From: RUG708 sp050946535
GTDB lineage: Bacteria > Bacillota > Clostridia > Peptostreptococcales > Anaerovoracaceae
NCBI GenBank assembly: GCA_050946535.1
Contig: JBMNUZ010000004.1
Coordinates: 80,458-144,457 of the forward strand
DNA: 64,000 nucleotides
Direction of reading: 5' to 3'
This document shows positions 18,519 to 27,044 of this stretch, in pieces. Numbering within the stretch: position 1 is the first letter of the stretch; every line of letters begins with the position of its first letter. The notes beneath the pieces were generated by a model. That model saw only the letters and a list, made by a program, of their open reading frames with translations. It had not been told where the DNA came from and searched no databases. The translations under genes and the position numbers were made by a program.

Positions 18519-18919
18519 TATTTATCTTCTTTCGTTTCTTCCTTTTCCGGGCGTTTCCGCCGTTCCCGGGCACAAGAACGAATCCTCCCTTTCACTGCAG
18601 CATTGCGGCTCCGCCGTAATATTTTCTGACACGCGCGGACCCATAATGTTAATAACGTAATGTTAATATTATAAATATATTTTATATCTTAACAGATATC
18701 ATTAACAGAGTATCTTGAGAACAACATTTCAAGCTCGTCATTCTTCCCCTCTGAAGCGGCGGGCTGCTGACCACACGGCCGCATAAATGCCCGCCGCCAG
18801 GCATTTTCTCATACATTCACGGTTGGGAATCAAAAAAGACGGTCATGAACAACCGTCCCTCAATCAGCATTGTTTCATCCGGCACAGCCTCTGAAAACTG
18901 TGCCGTCATTTCATTTTTC
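18519..18919. other. Intergenic with hairpins, no gene
   Basis: Beyond the tlyA terminator there is an 18881-18904 hairpin (GGCACAG / CTGTGCC) just after the tlyA stop, a small AATGCC / GGCATT hairpin near 18786-18805, and an AT-rich block at 18645-18715 with the repeat TAATGTTAATA in two copies, the likely promoter region of the HAD gene. Confidence 0.5.
18832..18857 (-). terminator. Terminator of the OLE/dxs/tlyA operon
   Basis: Minus-strand stem GACGGT / ACCGTC with an 8-nt loop followed by TTTTTT, 60 nt past the tlyA stop. It is the first convincing intrinsic terminator after the long run of minus-strand genes from 28238. Confidence 0.75.
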
Positions 18920-19759
18920 TCATTTCTCAAAATTTTCGTGTGCTTCTTTTACGACTCTTTCAGCAAGCGCATCGAGCTGCTCATCAGAAGGATCCTTTAT
19001 TCCCTCTTCCGCGGCAGCAGCCTTTGTCTCGATCATCATCAGATACTCGATGTTTCCTTTGGCGCCCGTTATCGGGGAATATGTGAGCCCGTAGAATACG
19101 AATCCGTTGTCCCGGGCGTATCCGGCAGCTTTTTTTATGACTTCGCGGTGAACCGCAGGATCCTTTACGATGCCTCCGCGCCCCACCTGTTTGCGTCCAG
19201 CCTCGAACTGCGGCTTGATCAGGCAGACCATGCACGCTTTTTCCTTTAGCAGCGGAGCCGCCGCCGGCAGTATCATGGAGAGCGAAATGAACGAAACGTC
19301 GACGCTCGCAAAATCCAGCTTGTCTTCGATCATATCCGGAGTGAAATATCTGAAATTGACTTTCTCCATGTTTACGACGCGTTCGTCCTGCCTGAGCCTG
19401 TAGTCCAGCTGCCCGTAGCCTACGTCCACAGAGTACACCTTGACCGCTCCTCGCTTGAGCATGCAGTCTGTAAAACCGCCGGTTGAAGCTCCGATATCCA
19501 TGGCGATGCAGCCTCTCAGGTCGATTACGAACGTGTCGAGCGCCTTTTCAAGCTTGTATCCGCCTCTGCCCACATAAGGGCAGTCGTCGCCCCTGAGCTC
19601 TATTTCGGAATCTTCTGGCACCATCGATCCGGCCTTGTCATATATGCGGCCGCCGATGTAGATGCGTCCTTCCATTATCGCCGCCTTGGCGCGCGTCCTG
19701 TTCTCAAAGAATCCTTTTTTTACCAGAAGGACGTCCAGTCTCTCTTTCAAAAATATCAC
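18920..19759 (-). CDS. tlyA: TlyA family rRNA 2'-O-methyltransferase
   Basis: 279 aa: S4 RNA-binding domain at residues 1-60 (ERLDVLLVKKGFFENRTRAK), then an FtsJ-like Rossmann methyltransferase with AMDIGASTGGFTDCMLKRGA as the SAM loop, VDVGYGQLDYRLRQDERV and VSFISLSMILP. TlyA methylates 16S/23S rRNA cytidines (capreomycin sensitivity). The start is a GTG at 19759 that overlaps the dxs 3' end by 56 nt, with a weak ribosome site, so coupling to dxs translation is likely; the TTG at residue 4 is an alternative. Terminal gene of the operon. Confidence 0.9.
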   Translation of the reverse strand: MIFLKERLDVLLVKKGFFENRTRAKAAIMEGRIYIGGRIYDKAGSMVPEDSEIELRGDDCPYVGRGGYKLEKALDTFVIDLRGCIAMDIGASTGGFTDCMLKRGAVKVYSVDVGYGQLDYRLRQDERVVNMEKVNFRYFTPDMIEDKLDFASVDVSFISLSMILPAAAPLLKEKACMVCLIKPQFEAGRKQVGRGGIVKDPAVHREVIKKAAGYARDNGFVFYGLTYSPITGAKGNIEYLMMIETKAAAAEEGIKDPSDEQLDALAERVVKEAHENFEK

Positions 19760-21626
19760 TCACTTTCCGGGCAATTCCCTCAGCGTCGAGTTCGTAAATG
19801 TGCATCAGCTCTTCTCTGCTCCCGTGAGGAATGAATACATCCGGCCATCCGGTCTTGTATACGCTGACACCCGTATTCTCCGCAAACAGGCTTTCTACGA
19901 CCGTACCGTAGCCTCCGGAAACGACGTTGTCTTCCGCGGTGACGACGATTCCTGTCTTTTCGGCAGAGCTTCTGTACAAGGCTCTGTCACGGACGGACAG
20001 AGGCTTCACTACGCCCGCGTCGATGACGTCGCAGACGATTCCCTTGTTACTGAGTATTTCCGCTGCTCTGAGACAGACCTCCGTCATGCTTCCGCACGAA
20101 GCTATCGTAACGTCGCCGCCTTCGCGCAGCAGACGCGCCTCCGGTCTGAAACTTCCGCGGGACGGTTTGACATCTGTCTGATATTTTCTTAGGTCCGCCG
20201 CTCTGCCTTTCGGATACCTTATCGCGACCGGACCGCCTGCTCTCAGAGAGTATTCCATCATGAGCATTAGCTGTGTTCCGTCCGCAGGGGCCAGAACGGT
20301 CAGGTTAGGCATGGATGTCATGTACGAAAGATCGAAAATGCCCTGGTGCGTCTCGCCGTCGGCGCCGACTATTCCGGCTCTGTCGAGACAGAACACTACT
20401 GGCAGCTTCTGCATGCAGACATCTATGAGCATCTGATCGTAAGCTCTCTGCAAAAATGTCGAATAGATTGCCACGAAAGGCTTCTTGCCGCATACTGCGA
20501 GGCCTGCGGCAAACGTGACGGCGTGCTCCTCGGCGATGCCTACGTCATAGATCCTTTCAGGAAATCTGCGTGCGAAATCCTTGAGGCCTGTTCCGTCGAT
20601 CATTGCCGCACTGATCGCAACGATATCGTCGTCCTTCTTAGCCATGTTCATCAGGTGTCTGCCGAAGACCTGCGAATACGTCGGTTCTGACACCGTGCAT
20701 CTGGCCTCTCCTGTTTCTATATCGAAAGGACCAACGCCGTGATATTTGTCAGGATGCTGCTCCGCAGGCGCGTATCCTTTTCCTTTCTCTGTGATGCAGT
20801 GTACGACGACCGGTTTATTCATCTGTACCGCATTTGTCAGGACATCGACGAGGTCTTCCATATTGTGGCCGTCCACGGGTCCGAGATATGTGAATCCCAG
20901 TTCTTCGAAGATTATTCCAGGCACGAATATGTACTTGACTGCATCCTTGATCTTTCCGATGCCGTCGATTATCGTATTTCCGACAGCCGGAATATGTCTC
21001 AGAGAATCCTTGACGCTATTTTTTACATCGCGGTACTTCTGCGACGATCTCAGTCTGTTCAGGTGCTGTGAGAGGCTTCCCCTGTTCGGAGAAATAGACA
21101 TGCCGTTGTCGTTTAAAATGACCACTAGGCCGCTGTCCATCACTCCGGCGTTGTTGAGAGCTTCATAAACCATGCCTCCGGTCATGGCGCCGTCGCCTAT
21201 GACAGCCGCCACTTTGTAATCGTCTCCGTTCAGATCGCGTGCAGCCGCCATTCCGAGAGCAGCTGAAATCGAATTGCTGCTGTGGCCCGTGTCGAAAACA
21301 TCGTATTCACTTTCCTCCCTCTTCGGGAAACCCGAAAGTCCTCCGTATTTTCTCAGGGTCGGAAATCTGTCTGCCCTTCCCGTCAGCATCTTGTGTACAT
21401 ATGACTGATGGCCTACATCCCATACGATCTTGTCCTCAGGTGCATTAAACACCTTATGTATCGCTACGGTAAGCTCCACTGCCCCGAGGTTCGAGGCAAG
21501 GTGGCCTCCCGTTTCGGAAAGTGAACCAATAAGCTTTTTCCGTATTTCGCCGCAAAGCATTTCAAGTTCTTCAATGGACATGTCCTTCAGATCTGCAGGA
21601 TATATCCCGTCATCAATACTTTTCAT
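19704..21626 (-). CDS. dxs: 1-deoxy-D-xylulose-5-phosphate synthase
   Basis: First committed step of the MEP isoprenoid pathway: pyruvate plus glyceraldehyde 3-phosphate to DXP with thiamine diphosphate. 640 aa, full length. The thiamine-diphosphate motif is VIGDGAMTGGMVYEALNNAG, with DVGHQSYVHKMLTGR before it and the transketolase Pyr domain (GIAEEHAVTFAAGLA, DRAGIVGADGETHQG) after it. The ATG is preceded by GGAG 9 nt upstream at the very end of oapA, whose stop is only 3 nt away. Placement after OLE RNA and oapA is the classic OLE locus order. Confidence 0.97.
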   Translation of the reverse strand: MKSIDDGIYPADLKDMSIEELEMLCGEIRKKLIGSLSETGGHLASNLGAVELTVAIHKVFNAPEDKIVWDVGHQSYVHKMLTGRADRFPTLRKYGGLSGFPKREESEYDVFDTGHSSNSISAALGMAAARDLNGDDYKVAAVIGDGAMTGGMVYEALNNAGVMDSGLVVILNDNGMSISPNRGSLSQHLNRLRSSQKYRDVKNSVKDSLRHIPAVGNTIIDGIGKIKDAVKYIFVPGIIFEELGFTYLGPVDGHNMEDLVDVLTNAVQMNKPVVVHCITEKGKGYAPAEQHPDKYHGVGPFDIETGEARCTVSEPTYSQVFGRHLMNMAKKDDDIVAISAAMIDGTGLKDFARRFPERIYDVGIAEEHAVTFAAGLAVCGKKPFVAIYSTFLQRAYDQMLIDVCMQKLPVVFCLDRAGIVGADGETHQGIFDLSYMTSMPNLTVLAPADGTQLMLMMEYSLRAGGPVAIRYPKGRAADLRKYQTDVKPSRGSFRPEARLLREGGDVTIASCGSMTEVCLRAAEILSNKGIVCDVIDAGVVKPLSVRDRALYRSSAEKTGIVVTAEDNVVSGGYGTVVESLFAENTGVSVYKTGWPDVFIPHGSREELMHIYELDAEGIARKVSDIFERETGRPSGKKRIL

Positions 21627-21629
21627 ACG

Positions 21630-22235
21630 TCAGTGCTCCGTAAAAAACGCTATTATCTGTCCTATGCGCGTAACTATAATTTTGGATCTGGATATCGCGA
21701 ACTCTTTTCCCATGGCCTTTCCTCCGATCGTCAGCGACGCAACTATGCCGCTGAGCAGAAGCGAAAGAACAGCATAGTCCATGAAACCAGCCTCCGACAG
21801 CTGTGTGACGATATATGCCGCGGACGTACCGCTTATGATGCCGCAAGTGTCTCCGACAACATCGTTGCATACGCTTGAAACCTTCGGCGCATTGCTTATA
21901 AGCCTGAGCGAACTCCTGGCTCCCTTCAGCTTGGCCGAAGCCATGGAATTGAACGGAGCAGGATCTGCCACCGTGACAGCCACGCCAATGATATCGAACA
22001 CGATGCCGATCAGGACGATGACGATGAGCACGATGAAAGCTACCACGATGTTGGTATTGCGCATGAGCATATCCGAAAACAGCGTCATGAAAACAGACAG
22101 ACAGAAAGCGCATATCGTTATGGACAGTGTCCAAACACGCTGCGCTCTCGATAATCCTCTGCTTTTTTCTTTGTCTTTCTCTTTATCTTTATCTTTTGGT
22201 TTTTCGTTTTCTGTATTTTTACTATTATTATTCAT
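21630..22235 (-). CDS. oapA: OLE-associated membrane protein A
   Basis: 201 aa. A very charged Lys/Glu/Asp tail (1-30) is followed by membrane segments at about 36-58, 63-90, a weaker one near 130-150, and 155-178. Between segments 2 and 3 is the conserved-looking DIIGVAVTVADPAPFNSMAS stretch. Size, membrane topology and position directly after the OLE RNA and before dxs identify it as OapA, the protein that binds OLE RNA and recruits it to the membrane. The ATG at 22235 has no good ribosome site, which is unusual for this genome. Assignment rests mainly on locus order. Confidence 0.85.
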   Translation of the reverse strand: MNNNSKNTENEKPKDKDKEKDKEKSRGLSRAQRVWTLSITICAFCLSVFMTLFSDMLMRNTNIVVAFIVLIVIVLIGIVFDIIGVAVTVADPAPFNSMASAKLKGARSSLRLISNAPKVSSVCNDVVGDTCGIISGTSAAYIVTQLSEAGFMDYAVLSLLLSGIVASLTIGGKAMGKEFAISRSKIIVTRIGQIIAFFTEH

Positions 22236-22249
22236 ATCATTAAGAATGC

Positions 22250-22815
22250 CAGTGGACAGTGCCTGTGTTAACTTTCCGGCATAGGTCCGGTCAGATTTCC
22301 TGCCTCCGCTGCTGAAACGTCGCCGCTTCAGCGGTTTCCCATTAAAGCGGAGCGCGCATCATCGCTGACAGCGCTACCGGATGGCCACTTAGTCCGAACT
22401 GCAATCCACAGGCCCTATACAGTCTAGGAGATTTCCTCAACAGTATTGAATATTCTTATCCTCTTTTGCAAAAGGAGTTTCAACCAGCAATAAACACCGG
22501 TCCGCGGCCGCCGGACAGGTGGCTCGATCTGATCTCCCCTCTTTTCACTCAAGGCAGGCTACGCTTAGGTGACGTCCCGCCTGGTGCGGGTGCCATCACT
22601 TCAGGTTTATTACTCGCAGTCATATGGATGATATGAAAGTGAGCCTCCACGGTGGAAAGGGTTCTCGCCCATATGCCATTACGGATCGCCCTTTACACCT
22701 TTCTCCCGATAAATGCCCCCGACTGGGCGTCAGCGGCAAATAAAAGGAGCTTCATCGATGTGCCCTTTGGCGGATTTTTAGCCCCGTCTTCGGAATAATC
22801 AAATTCTGACTAGAA
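22250..22815 (-). ncRNA. ole: OLE RNA (ornate, large, extremophilic)
   Basis: A gene-free but structured block of about 600 nt lies between ispA and the membrane protein gene, inside an operon. OLE RNA is a known ~600-nt structured RNA of anaerobic and extremophilic Firmicutes located exactly here, in isoprenoid operons with the OapA gene just downstream. The block is GC-richer than ordinary spacers and full of pairing segments, for example GCTGAA / TTCAGC flanked by CTCCGCT / AGCGGAG (about 22295-22350) and a GTGGAGGC-containing segment near 22650. Its ends are approximate. It is stop-rich in all frames and not a protein gene. The call is by locus, size and structure; no covariance search was possible. 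Confidence 0.85.
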
Positions 22816-22837
22816 TACTGCGCCACTTGACGTTATT

Positions 22838-23725
22838 TTAAGATATTCTGTCTAACAGGTCAAGCGCCAGACCTTTAAGAAATTCTGAATTGTCAATATC
22901 TTTCAGAGCCCCGCAAGCCTCATCAGTGGCCTCTTTTGCGAACTCCCGGGACTTTTCCACGCCGTAAAGCGCAGGATACGTCAGCTTGCCCAGCTCGCTG
23001 TCGACTCCAGTATTTTTTCCGAGCTTTCCTGCGTCTCCGACGACGTCGAGAATGTCGTCGATTATCTGAAACGCCGTGCCTGTCTTTTCAGCATAAAGCG
23101 AAAGCGCTTTCCTTACGCTTTCTTCTGCGCCGCCGAGAAATGCACCCGCCGCCGCGGCCGCGCGGATAATCGCGCCGGTCTTATGCCTGTGAATGTAAAG
23201 GAGCTTTTCAGCATCCGGCAGTCCGATCAGCTCCGGACGTACATCGCTTGTCTGACCGGCTATCATGCCACGTACGCCGGCCGCCCTCGATATTTCGCGT
23301 GCCGCCATGATCCTTCGTTCTGCTTCCTCTCCGCTGTGCGCCGCGATGTCGTCGAACATCACGTCCATCGCGCTGTTGAGGAGTCCGTCGCCGGCCAGGA
23401 TCGCCATATCGTCGCCGAATACTTTGTGATTCGTCGGCTTGCCGCGCCGCAGATCGTCGTTGTCCATGGACGGATGGTCGTCGTGTATGAGCGAATATGT
23501 GTGTATGAACTCGATCGCGCATGCGTACGGAAGCGCATCTTCATCCCTGCCTCCGGCCACGCGGCATGACGCGATGAGCAGTACCGGCCTGAGCCTCTTT
23601 CCTCCAGCCTCGAGACTGTATTTCATCGCTTCGCCGAGAACGCTGCATTCGCTGTCACACTCCGGCAGATATTTCAGGAGATTCGCCTCCACAAGATTTT
23701 TTATTTCATCGTATCCGGGCCGCAT
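22838..23725 (-). CDS. ispA: Polyprenyl (farnesyl/geranyl) diphosphate synthase
   Basis: 295-aa short-chain trans-prenyltransferase that condenses IPP with allylic diphosphates. Visible blocks are EAGGKRLRPVLL, first Asp-rich motif HDDHPSMDNDDLRRGKPTNH, GLLNSAMD, and second motif IIDDILDVVGD. The first motif has His where Leu is usual (DDLPSMDND), a small oddity. Length and the two residues before the first motif suit a C10-C15 product. The ATG has AGGAG 8 nt upstream; xseB ends 2 nt before it. Its neighbours dxs and OLE RNA fit isoprenoid synthesis. Confidence 0.93.
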   Translation of the reverse strand: MRPGYDEIKNLVEANLLKYLPECDSECSVLGEAMKYSLEAGGKRLRPVLLIASCRVAGGRDEDALPYACAIEFIHTYSLIHDDHPSMDNDDLRRGKPTNHKVFGDDMAILAGDGLLNSAMDVMFDDIAAHSGEEAERRIMAAREISRAAGVRGMIAGQTSDVRPELIGLPDAEKLLYIHRHKTGAIIRAAAAAGAFLGGAEESVRKALSLYAEKTGTAFQIIDDILDVVGDAGKLGKNTGVDSELGKLTYPALYGVEKSREFAKEATDEACGALKDIDNSEFLKGLALDLLDRIS

Positions 23726-23727
23726 TC

Positions 23728-23946
23728 TCAGATCTCCTTTACAGAATCTGTTTCCTTGTCGTACACCTGGATGAGCTGTTTAGCCTCATCGAGTATCCCT
23801 TTGCAAATTTTGTAATATTCGAGACCCTTCTTGTACTGTTCCACCGCATCGCTGAGGCTGACCTCAGGGCTGCTCAGAGACTCCGCACATTCGCTGAGTT
23901 TCTTGTACGCGGTCTCGAAATCCATCTTTTCTTCTTTATCTGCCAT
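23728..23946 (-). CDS. xseB: Exodeoxyribonuclease VII small subunit
   Basis: 72 aa. The family signature MDFETAYKKLSECAESL, the SLSDAVEQYKKGLEYYKICK helix and acidic tail are all present; it forms an antiparallel helical pair and binds XseA in excess. The ATG at 23946 lies inside the 3' end of xseA with AGAGG 9 nt upstream; I prefer it to the Met codon at 23955. The 11-nt overlap with xseA implies translational coupling. Confidence 0.95.
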   Translation of the reverse strand: MADKEEKMDFETAYKKLSECAESLSSPEVSLSDAVEQYKKGLEYYKICKGILDEAKQLIQVYDKETDSVKEI

Positions 23947-25213
23947 TGGCATCAACCTCTGTCTTTCTTACTTCCGTTACGGCCGTTCCGTCTCTCAGCT
24001 TCACGTTGAGCAAATCTCCTCTGGCGAGTCCTGCAGCGTCGCTGACGACGGAACCGTTTTCATCGGTTACGATCGCGTAGCCGCGTCTGACGATTCTCTC
24101 AGGATCTGCTCCCTCGAGCATTATACGCATTTTTTCGAGAGCGTTTTCTCTTTCTGAAATCCTTAGTCTTACAGCTGTATGAAGCTTTTCCGATTCACTG
24201 CCGAGCGCTGCGGCCGATGTGTCACATCTGCTCTGTATCAGCCGGCTGAGCCTCTGCGGAGTGTACGACGCCAGTCTTTCGATATCGAACTTGTACCTGT
24301 TTCTCAGGCGAAGCATCATGCTTTCCGGCGAGCAGCGCTCCACGGCACGGCTTTTTTCGGTGCACAGGTAATCGAGCCTGCTGCGGAGACCCGAAGAAAG
24401 ATCTTCGAGCGACTTCCTCACATCTCTGATGTCCGGAACAGCTATTGCAGCTGCCGCTGTCGGTGTCGCTGCTCTCACATCCGCGGCGAAATCGGTGATC
24501 ACAAAATCACTCTCGTGCCCGACGGCGGAAATCACAGGAATTTTCGACTCGTAGACGGCTCTTGCTGTACGTTCTTCGTTGAACGCCCAGAGATCCTCTA
24601 TGGAGCCGCCTCCGCGTCCCACAATAAGGACGTCTACGTCGGTGAAGCGCTTATTTATGTCTTTAATAGCGTCCGCTATCTCCTTTGAAGCGTACTCGCC
24701 CTGGACGAGCACGGGATAGACGAGAACGTCCACTATATCGTTCCTGTTCCTGATGATTTTCAGTATATCCTGTACGGCAGCACCTGTGCCGCTCGTCACC
24801 ACTCCCACTTTGGACGGAAACGCCGGCAGCGGCTTTTTGTGCGACTTGTCGAACATTCCTTCTTCGCTCAGTTTGCTGTAAAGCGCTTTGTAAGCAGCCA
24901 TCAGTCCGCCTTCGCCGCTTACCTCGACGTCCTTCACCATGAGCGAGTACGTTCCGCCCTTTGCATATATCTGTACTCCGCCGAAGGCCTTTACCTCCAT
25001 GCCGTCTTCGAGCTCGTAGCGCAGCAGATCTGCGTATTCCCGCCACATTATGCACCTTATCGCCGCATCTCCGTCTTTAAGTGTAAAAAACACTCCCGAG
25101 CTGTGGTACTTGAGGTTTGAAATCTCGCCCACCACTCCGATGTTTCTCAGTATAGGATCGGTCCTGAATATGTCGGAGATGTATTCGGTGAGCTTGGAAA
25201 CTCTGACTTCCAT
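23936..25213 (-). CDS. xseA: Exodeoxyribonuclease VII large subunit
   Basis: 425 aa: N-terminal OB fold (VVGEISNLKYHSSGVFFTLKD), then the catalytic domain with VVTSGTGAAVQDIL, IVGRGGGSIEDLWAFNEE and AVGHESDFVITDFAADVRA, then a long helical C-terminal region (about 270-400). It degrades single-stranded DNA with XseB. It starts 11 nt after the class II aldolase stop, so the nuclease genes share a message with the salvage genes upstream. Confidence 0.97.
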   Translation of the reverse strand: MEVRVSKLTEYISDIFRTDPILRNIGVVGEISNLKYHSSGVFFTLKDGDAAIRCIMWREYADLLRYELEDGMEVKAFGGVQIYAKGGTYSLMVKDVEVSGEGGLMAAYKALYSKLSEEGMFDKSHKKPLPAFPSKVGVVTSGTGAAVQDILKIIRNRNDIVDVLVYPVLVQGEYASKEIADAIKDINKRFTDVDVLIVGRGGGSIEDLWAFNEERTARAVYESKIPVISAVGHESDFVITDFAADVRAATPTAAAAIAVPDIRDVRKSLEDLSSGLRSRLDYLCTEKSRAVERCSPESMMLRLRNRYKFDIERLASYTPQRLSRLIQSRCDTSAAALGSESEKLHTAVRLRISERENALEKMRIMLEGADPERIVRRGYAIVTDENGSVVSDAAGLARGDLLNVKLRDGTAVTEVRKTEVDANGR

Positions 25214-25224
25214 CCGATTTCCCT

Positions 25225-25896
25225 CTACAGGACTATTCCGTAGCTCTCGCGCCTGCTTATTATTCCCTGCTTTTCTTCATCGCTGAGGAAATGTGCTTTA
25301 GGGCCGTTTCCTGTGAGGATCAGCATCTTGGCGTAATATTCGAGAGTTTCAAGGCGGAAATACGCTCTTTCCATGGATTCGCCCCATGTTACAGCGCCGT
25401 GATTCGCGAGAAGCACCGCTGCGTGTCCGTCGAGGTACGGCACGATCGAATCCGCCAGGCCCTTGGTGCCCGGGAGCGCAAACGGAGCGCACAGAACCTC
25501 TCCGAGATTGAGAACCGCCTCGTTTACTACAGGTTCTTTCATGTCTTTTCTTGCGCAGGCAAATGCGGTGGAAAGAGGCGGATGAGCGTGAATCACTGCA
25601 TTCACGTCCGGCCTGTTTTTATATACCTTGAGATGAAGATTTATCTCCGAGGAAACGTGAAGGCTGGTGTGCTGTTCGAGAACATTTCCCGAAGCATCGA
25701 TCTTTATGAGCATATCGTCGGTCATATAGCCCTTCGATACTCCAGAAGGCGTTACCCAGAAATTTCCGTCCTTCGTCTTCACGCTGATGTTTCCATCGTT
25801 TGCCGCGCAGTAGTTTTTATCGTACATTCTCCTGCCTGCCTCGAGAATGTTTTCCTTAGCTTCTCTGTCGTCCGGCAGATTTGTATTAAAGCTCAT
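25225..25896 (-). CDS. Class II aldolase, probable 5-deoxyribulose/methylthioribulose-1-phosphate aldolase
   Basis: 223 aa of the class II aldolase/adducin fold: NDGNISVKTKDGNFWVTPSG phosphate-binding loop, SSEINLHLKVYKNRPD, zinc ligands in AVIHAHPPLSTAF and LLANHGAVTWG. It resembles fuculose-phosphate aldolases. It overlaps mtnA by 11 nt, which points to an Ald2-type enzyme of the DHAP shunt: it would split methylthioribulose 1-phosphate or 5-deoxyribulose 1-phosphate to DHAP and an aldehyde. MtnB dehydratase belongs to the same fold and is the main alternative, but the later steps of the aerobic Met salvage pathway are not seen here. Confidence 0.8.
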   Translation of the reverse strand: MSFNTNLPDDREAKENILEAGRRMYDKNYCAANDGNISVKTKDGNFWVTPSGVSKGYMTDDMLIKIDASGNVLEQHTSLHVSSEINLHLKVYKNRPDVNAVIHAHPPLSTAFACARKDMKEPVVNEAVLNLGEVLCAPFALPGTKGLADSIVPYLDGHAAVLLANHGAVTWGESMERAYFRLETLEYYAKMLILTGNGPKAHFLSDEEKQGIISRRESYGIVL

Positions 25897-27016
25897 GATG
25901 TCCTCTCGCCTCCATTGGTTTGTTCTGTTCTTTCTTTATCGCTTCCCTCAGCTCGCGCATCGTCTGCCTGTACGGCGGCCTCACGATGCCGTATTCGGTT
26001 ATTATTCCCGTAATGAGGTCCGCATCAGTGACGTCGAACGCAGGATTGTATGTCTTGACTTCTTCAGGAGCCATCGGTTTTTCGTACCACATATTCCTGA
26101 TTTCGTCTCCGTCGCGTTCCTCGATCACGATCGAACTGCCCGAATACGTATTGAAGTCTATCGATGATGTAGGAGCCGCGATATAGAACGGTATGTCGAA
26201 ATGCTTTGCCATGATGGCAAGCCCGAGGGTTCCTATTTTATTTGCGGCGTCTCCGTTCAGAGCGACTCTGTCGCACCCTGTTATAACGGTCTGTACTTTG
26301 CCTTGTTTCATCACAGAAGCAGCCATATCGTCGCAGATCAGCGTGACATCTACTCCCGCGCTTGAAAGTTCGAACGAGGTAAGTCTCGCACCCTGGAGCA
26401 GCGGTCTCGTTTCATCGGCAAACACCTTGAAATCATAACCTTGCTCGTTGCCGAGATAGATCGGAGCCGTAGCCGTGCCGTATCTGACCGCGGCGAGCCT
26501 GCCTGCATTGCAGTGAGTCAGAATTCCCTGTCCCTTTTCGAGCACCTCGAGTCCGTTTTCACCGATCTTTCTGCAGACCTCAATATCCTGGTCGCGTATC
26601 AGTTCCGCCTCGCGCTTGAGCTCGGCGACGATTCCGTCCACGCCGAGACCCTCGCACATCTCTGCGCGCTTCATCATCCTGTCAACAGCCCACTTGAGAT
26701 TTACGGCCGTAGGACGCGCTCCTGATATGACACCCGCACTCATCTCAAGCGCTTTCATGAAGCTGTCTTCTTCGTGGAATCCGCTGTTCATGAGTTTGTT
26801 TGCTATCACGTAAACGCTTATAGCTGCGGCAACCCCGATAGCCGGAGCTCCTCTCACCTTCAGCAGATATATAGCCTGCCTCATTTCGCCTAGGTCATCC
26901 GTCTCCACAAATCTGACTTCTCCCGGAAGAAGCGTCTGATCGATAAACGCGAGCTTCGTACCGTCATCCGAAAATCCCACGGTATCGTAGTCACCGTTCT
27001 TAATGTCTGTCTTCAT
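25886..27016 (-). CDS. mtnA: S-methyl-5-thioribose-1-phosphate isomerase
   Basis: 376 aa. Converts methylthioribose 1-phosphate to methylthioribulose 1-phosphate; homologues also use 5-deoxyribose 1-phosphate. Family marks are KVRGAPAIGVAAA, THCNAGRLAAVRYGTATAP with the catalytic Cys, and GCDRVALNGDAANKIGT with the catalytic Asp. The C-terminal tail overlaps the aldolase start. No MTA phosphorylase, nucleosidase or MTR kinase is in the window, so the entry step is elsewhere. eIF2B-like regulators lack the Cys/Asp pair, so the isomerase call is firm. Confidence 0.95.
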   Translation of the reverse strand: MKTDIKNGDYDTVGFSDDGTKLAFIDQTLLPGEVRFVETDDLGEMRQAIYLLKVRGAPAIGVAAAISVYVIANKLMNSGFHEEDSFMKALEMSAGVISGARPTAVNLKWAVDRMMKRAEMCEGLGVDGIVAELKREAELIRDQDIEVCRKIGENGLEVLEKGQGILTHCNAGRLAAVRYGTATAPIYLGNEQGYDFKVFADETRPLLQGARLTSFELSSAGVDVTLICDDMAASVMKQGKVQTVITGCDRVALNGDAANKIGTLGLAIMAKHFDIPFYIAAPTSSIDFNTYSGSSIVIEERDGDEIRNMWYEKPMAPEEVKTYNPAFDVTDADLITGIITEYGIVRPPYRQTMRELREAIKKEQNKPMEARGHHEL

Positions 27017-27044
27017 CTTTTATATCTCCAGTAATCTTATGATA

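Noticed and set aside
22236..22837. RNase P RNA, tmRNA or a cobalamin riboswitch in the ispA-oapA gap
   Set aside because: I could not find the conserved blocks of these RNAs. An AATGGGAAACC word recalls a riboswitch but the expected B12 box is missing, and the locus order fits OLE RNA.
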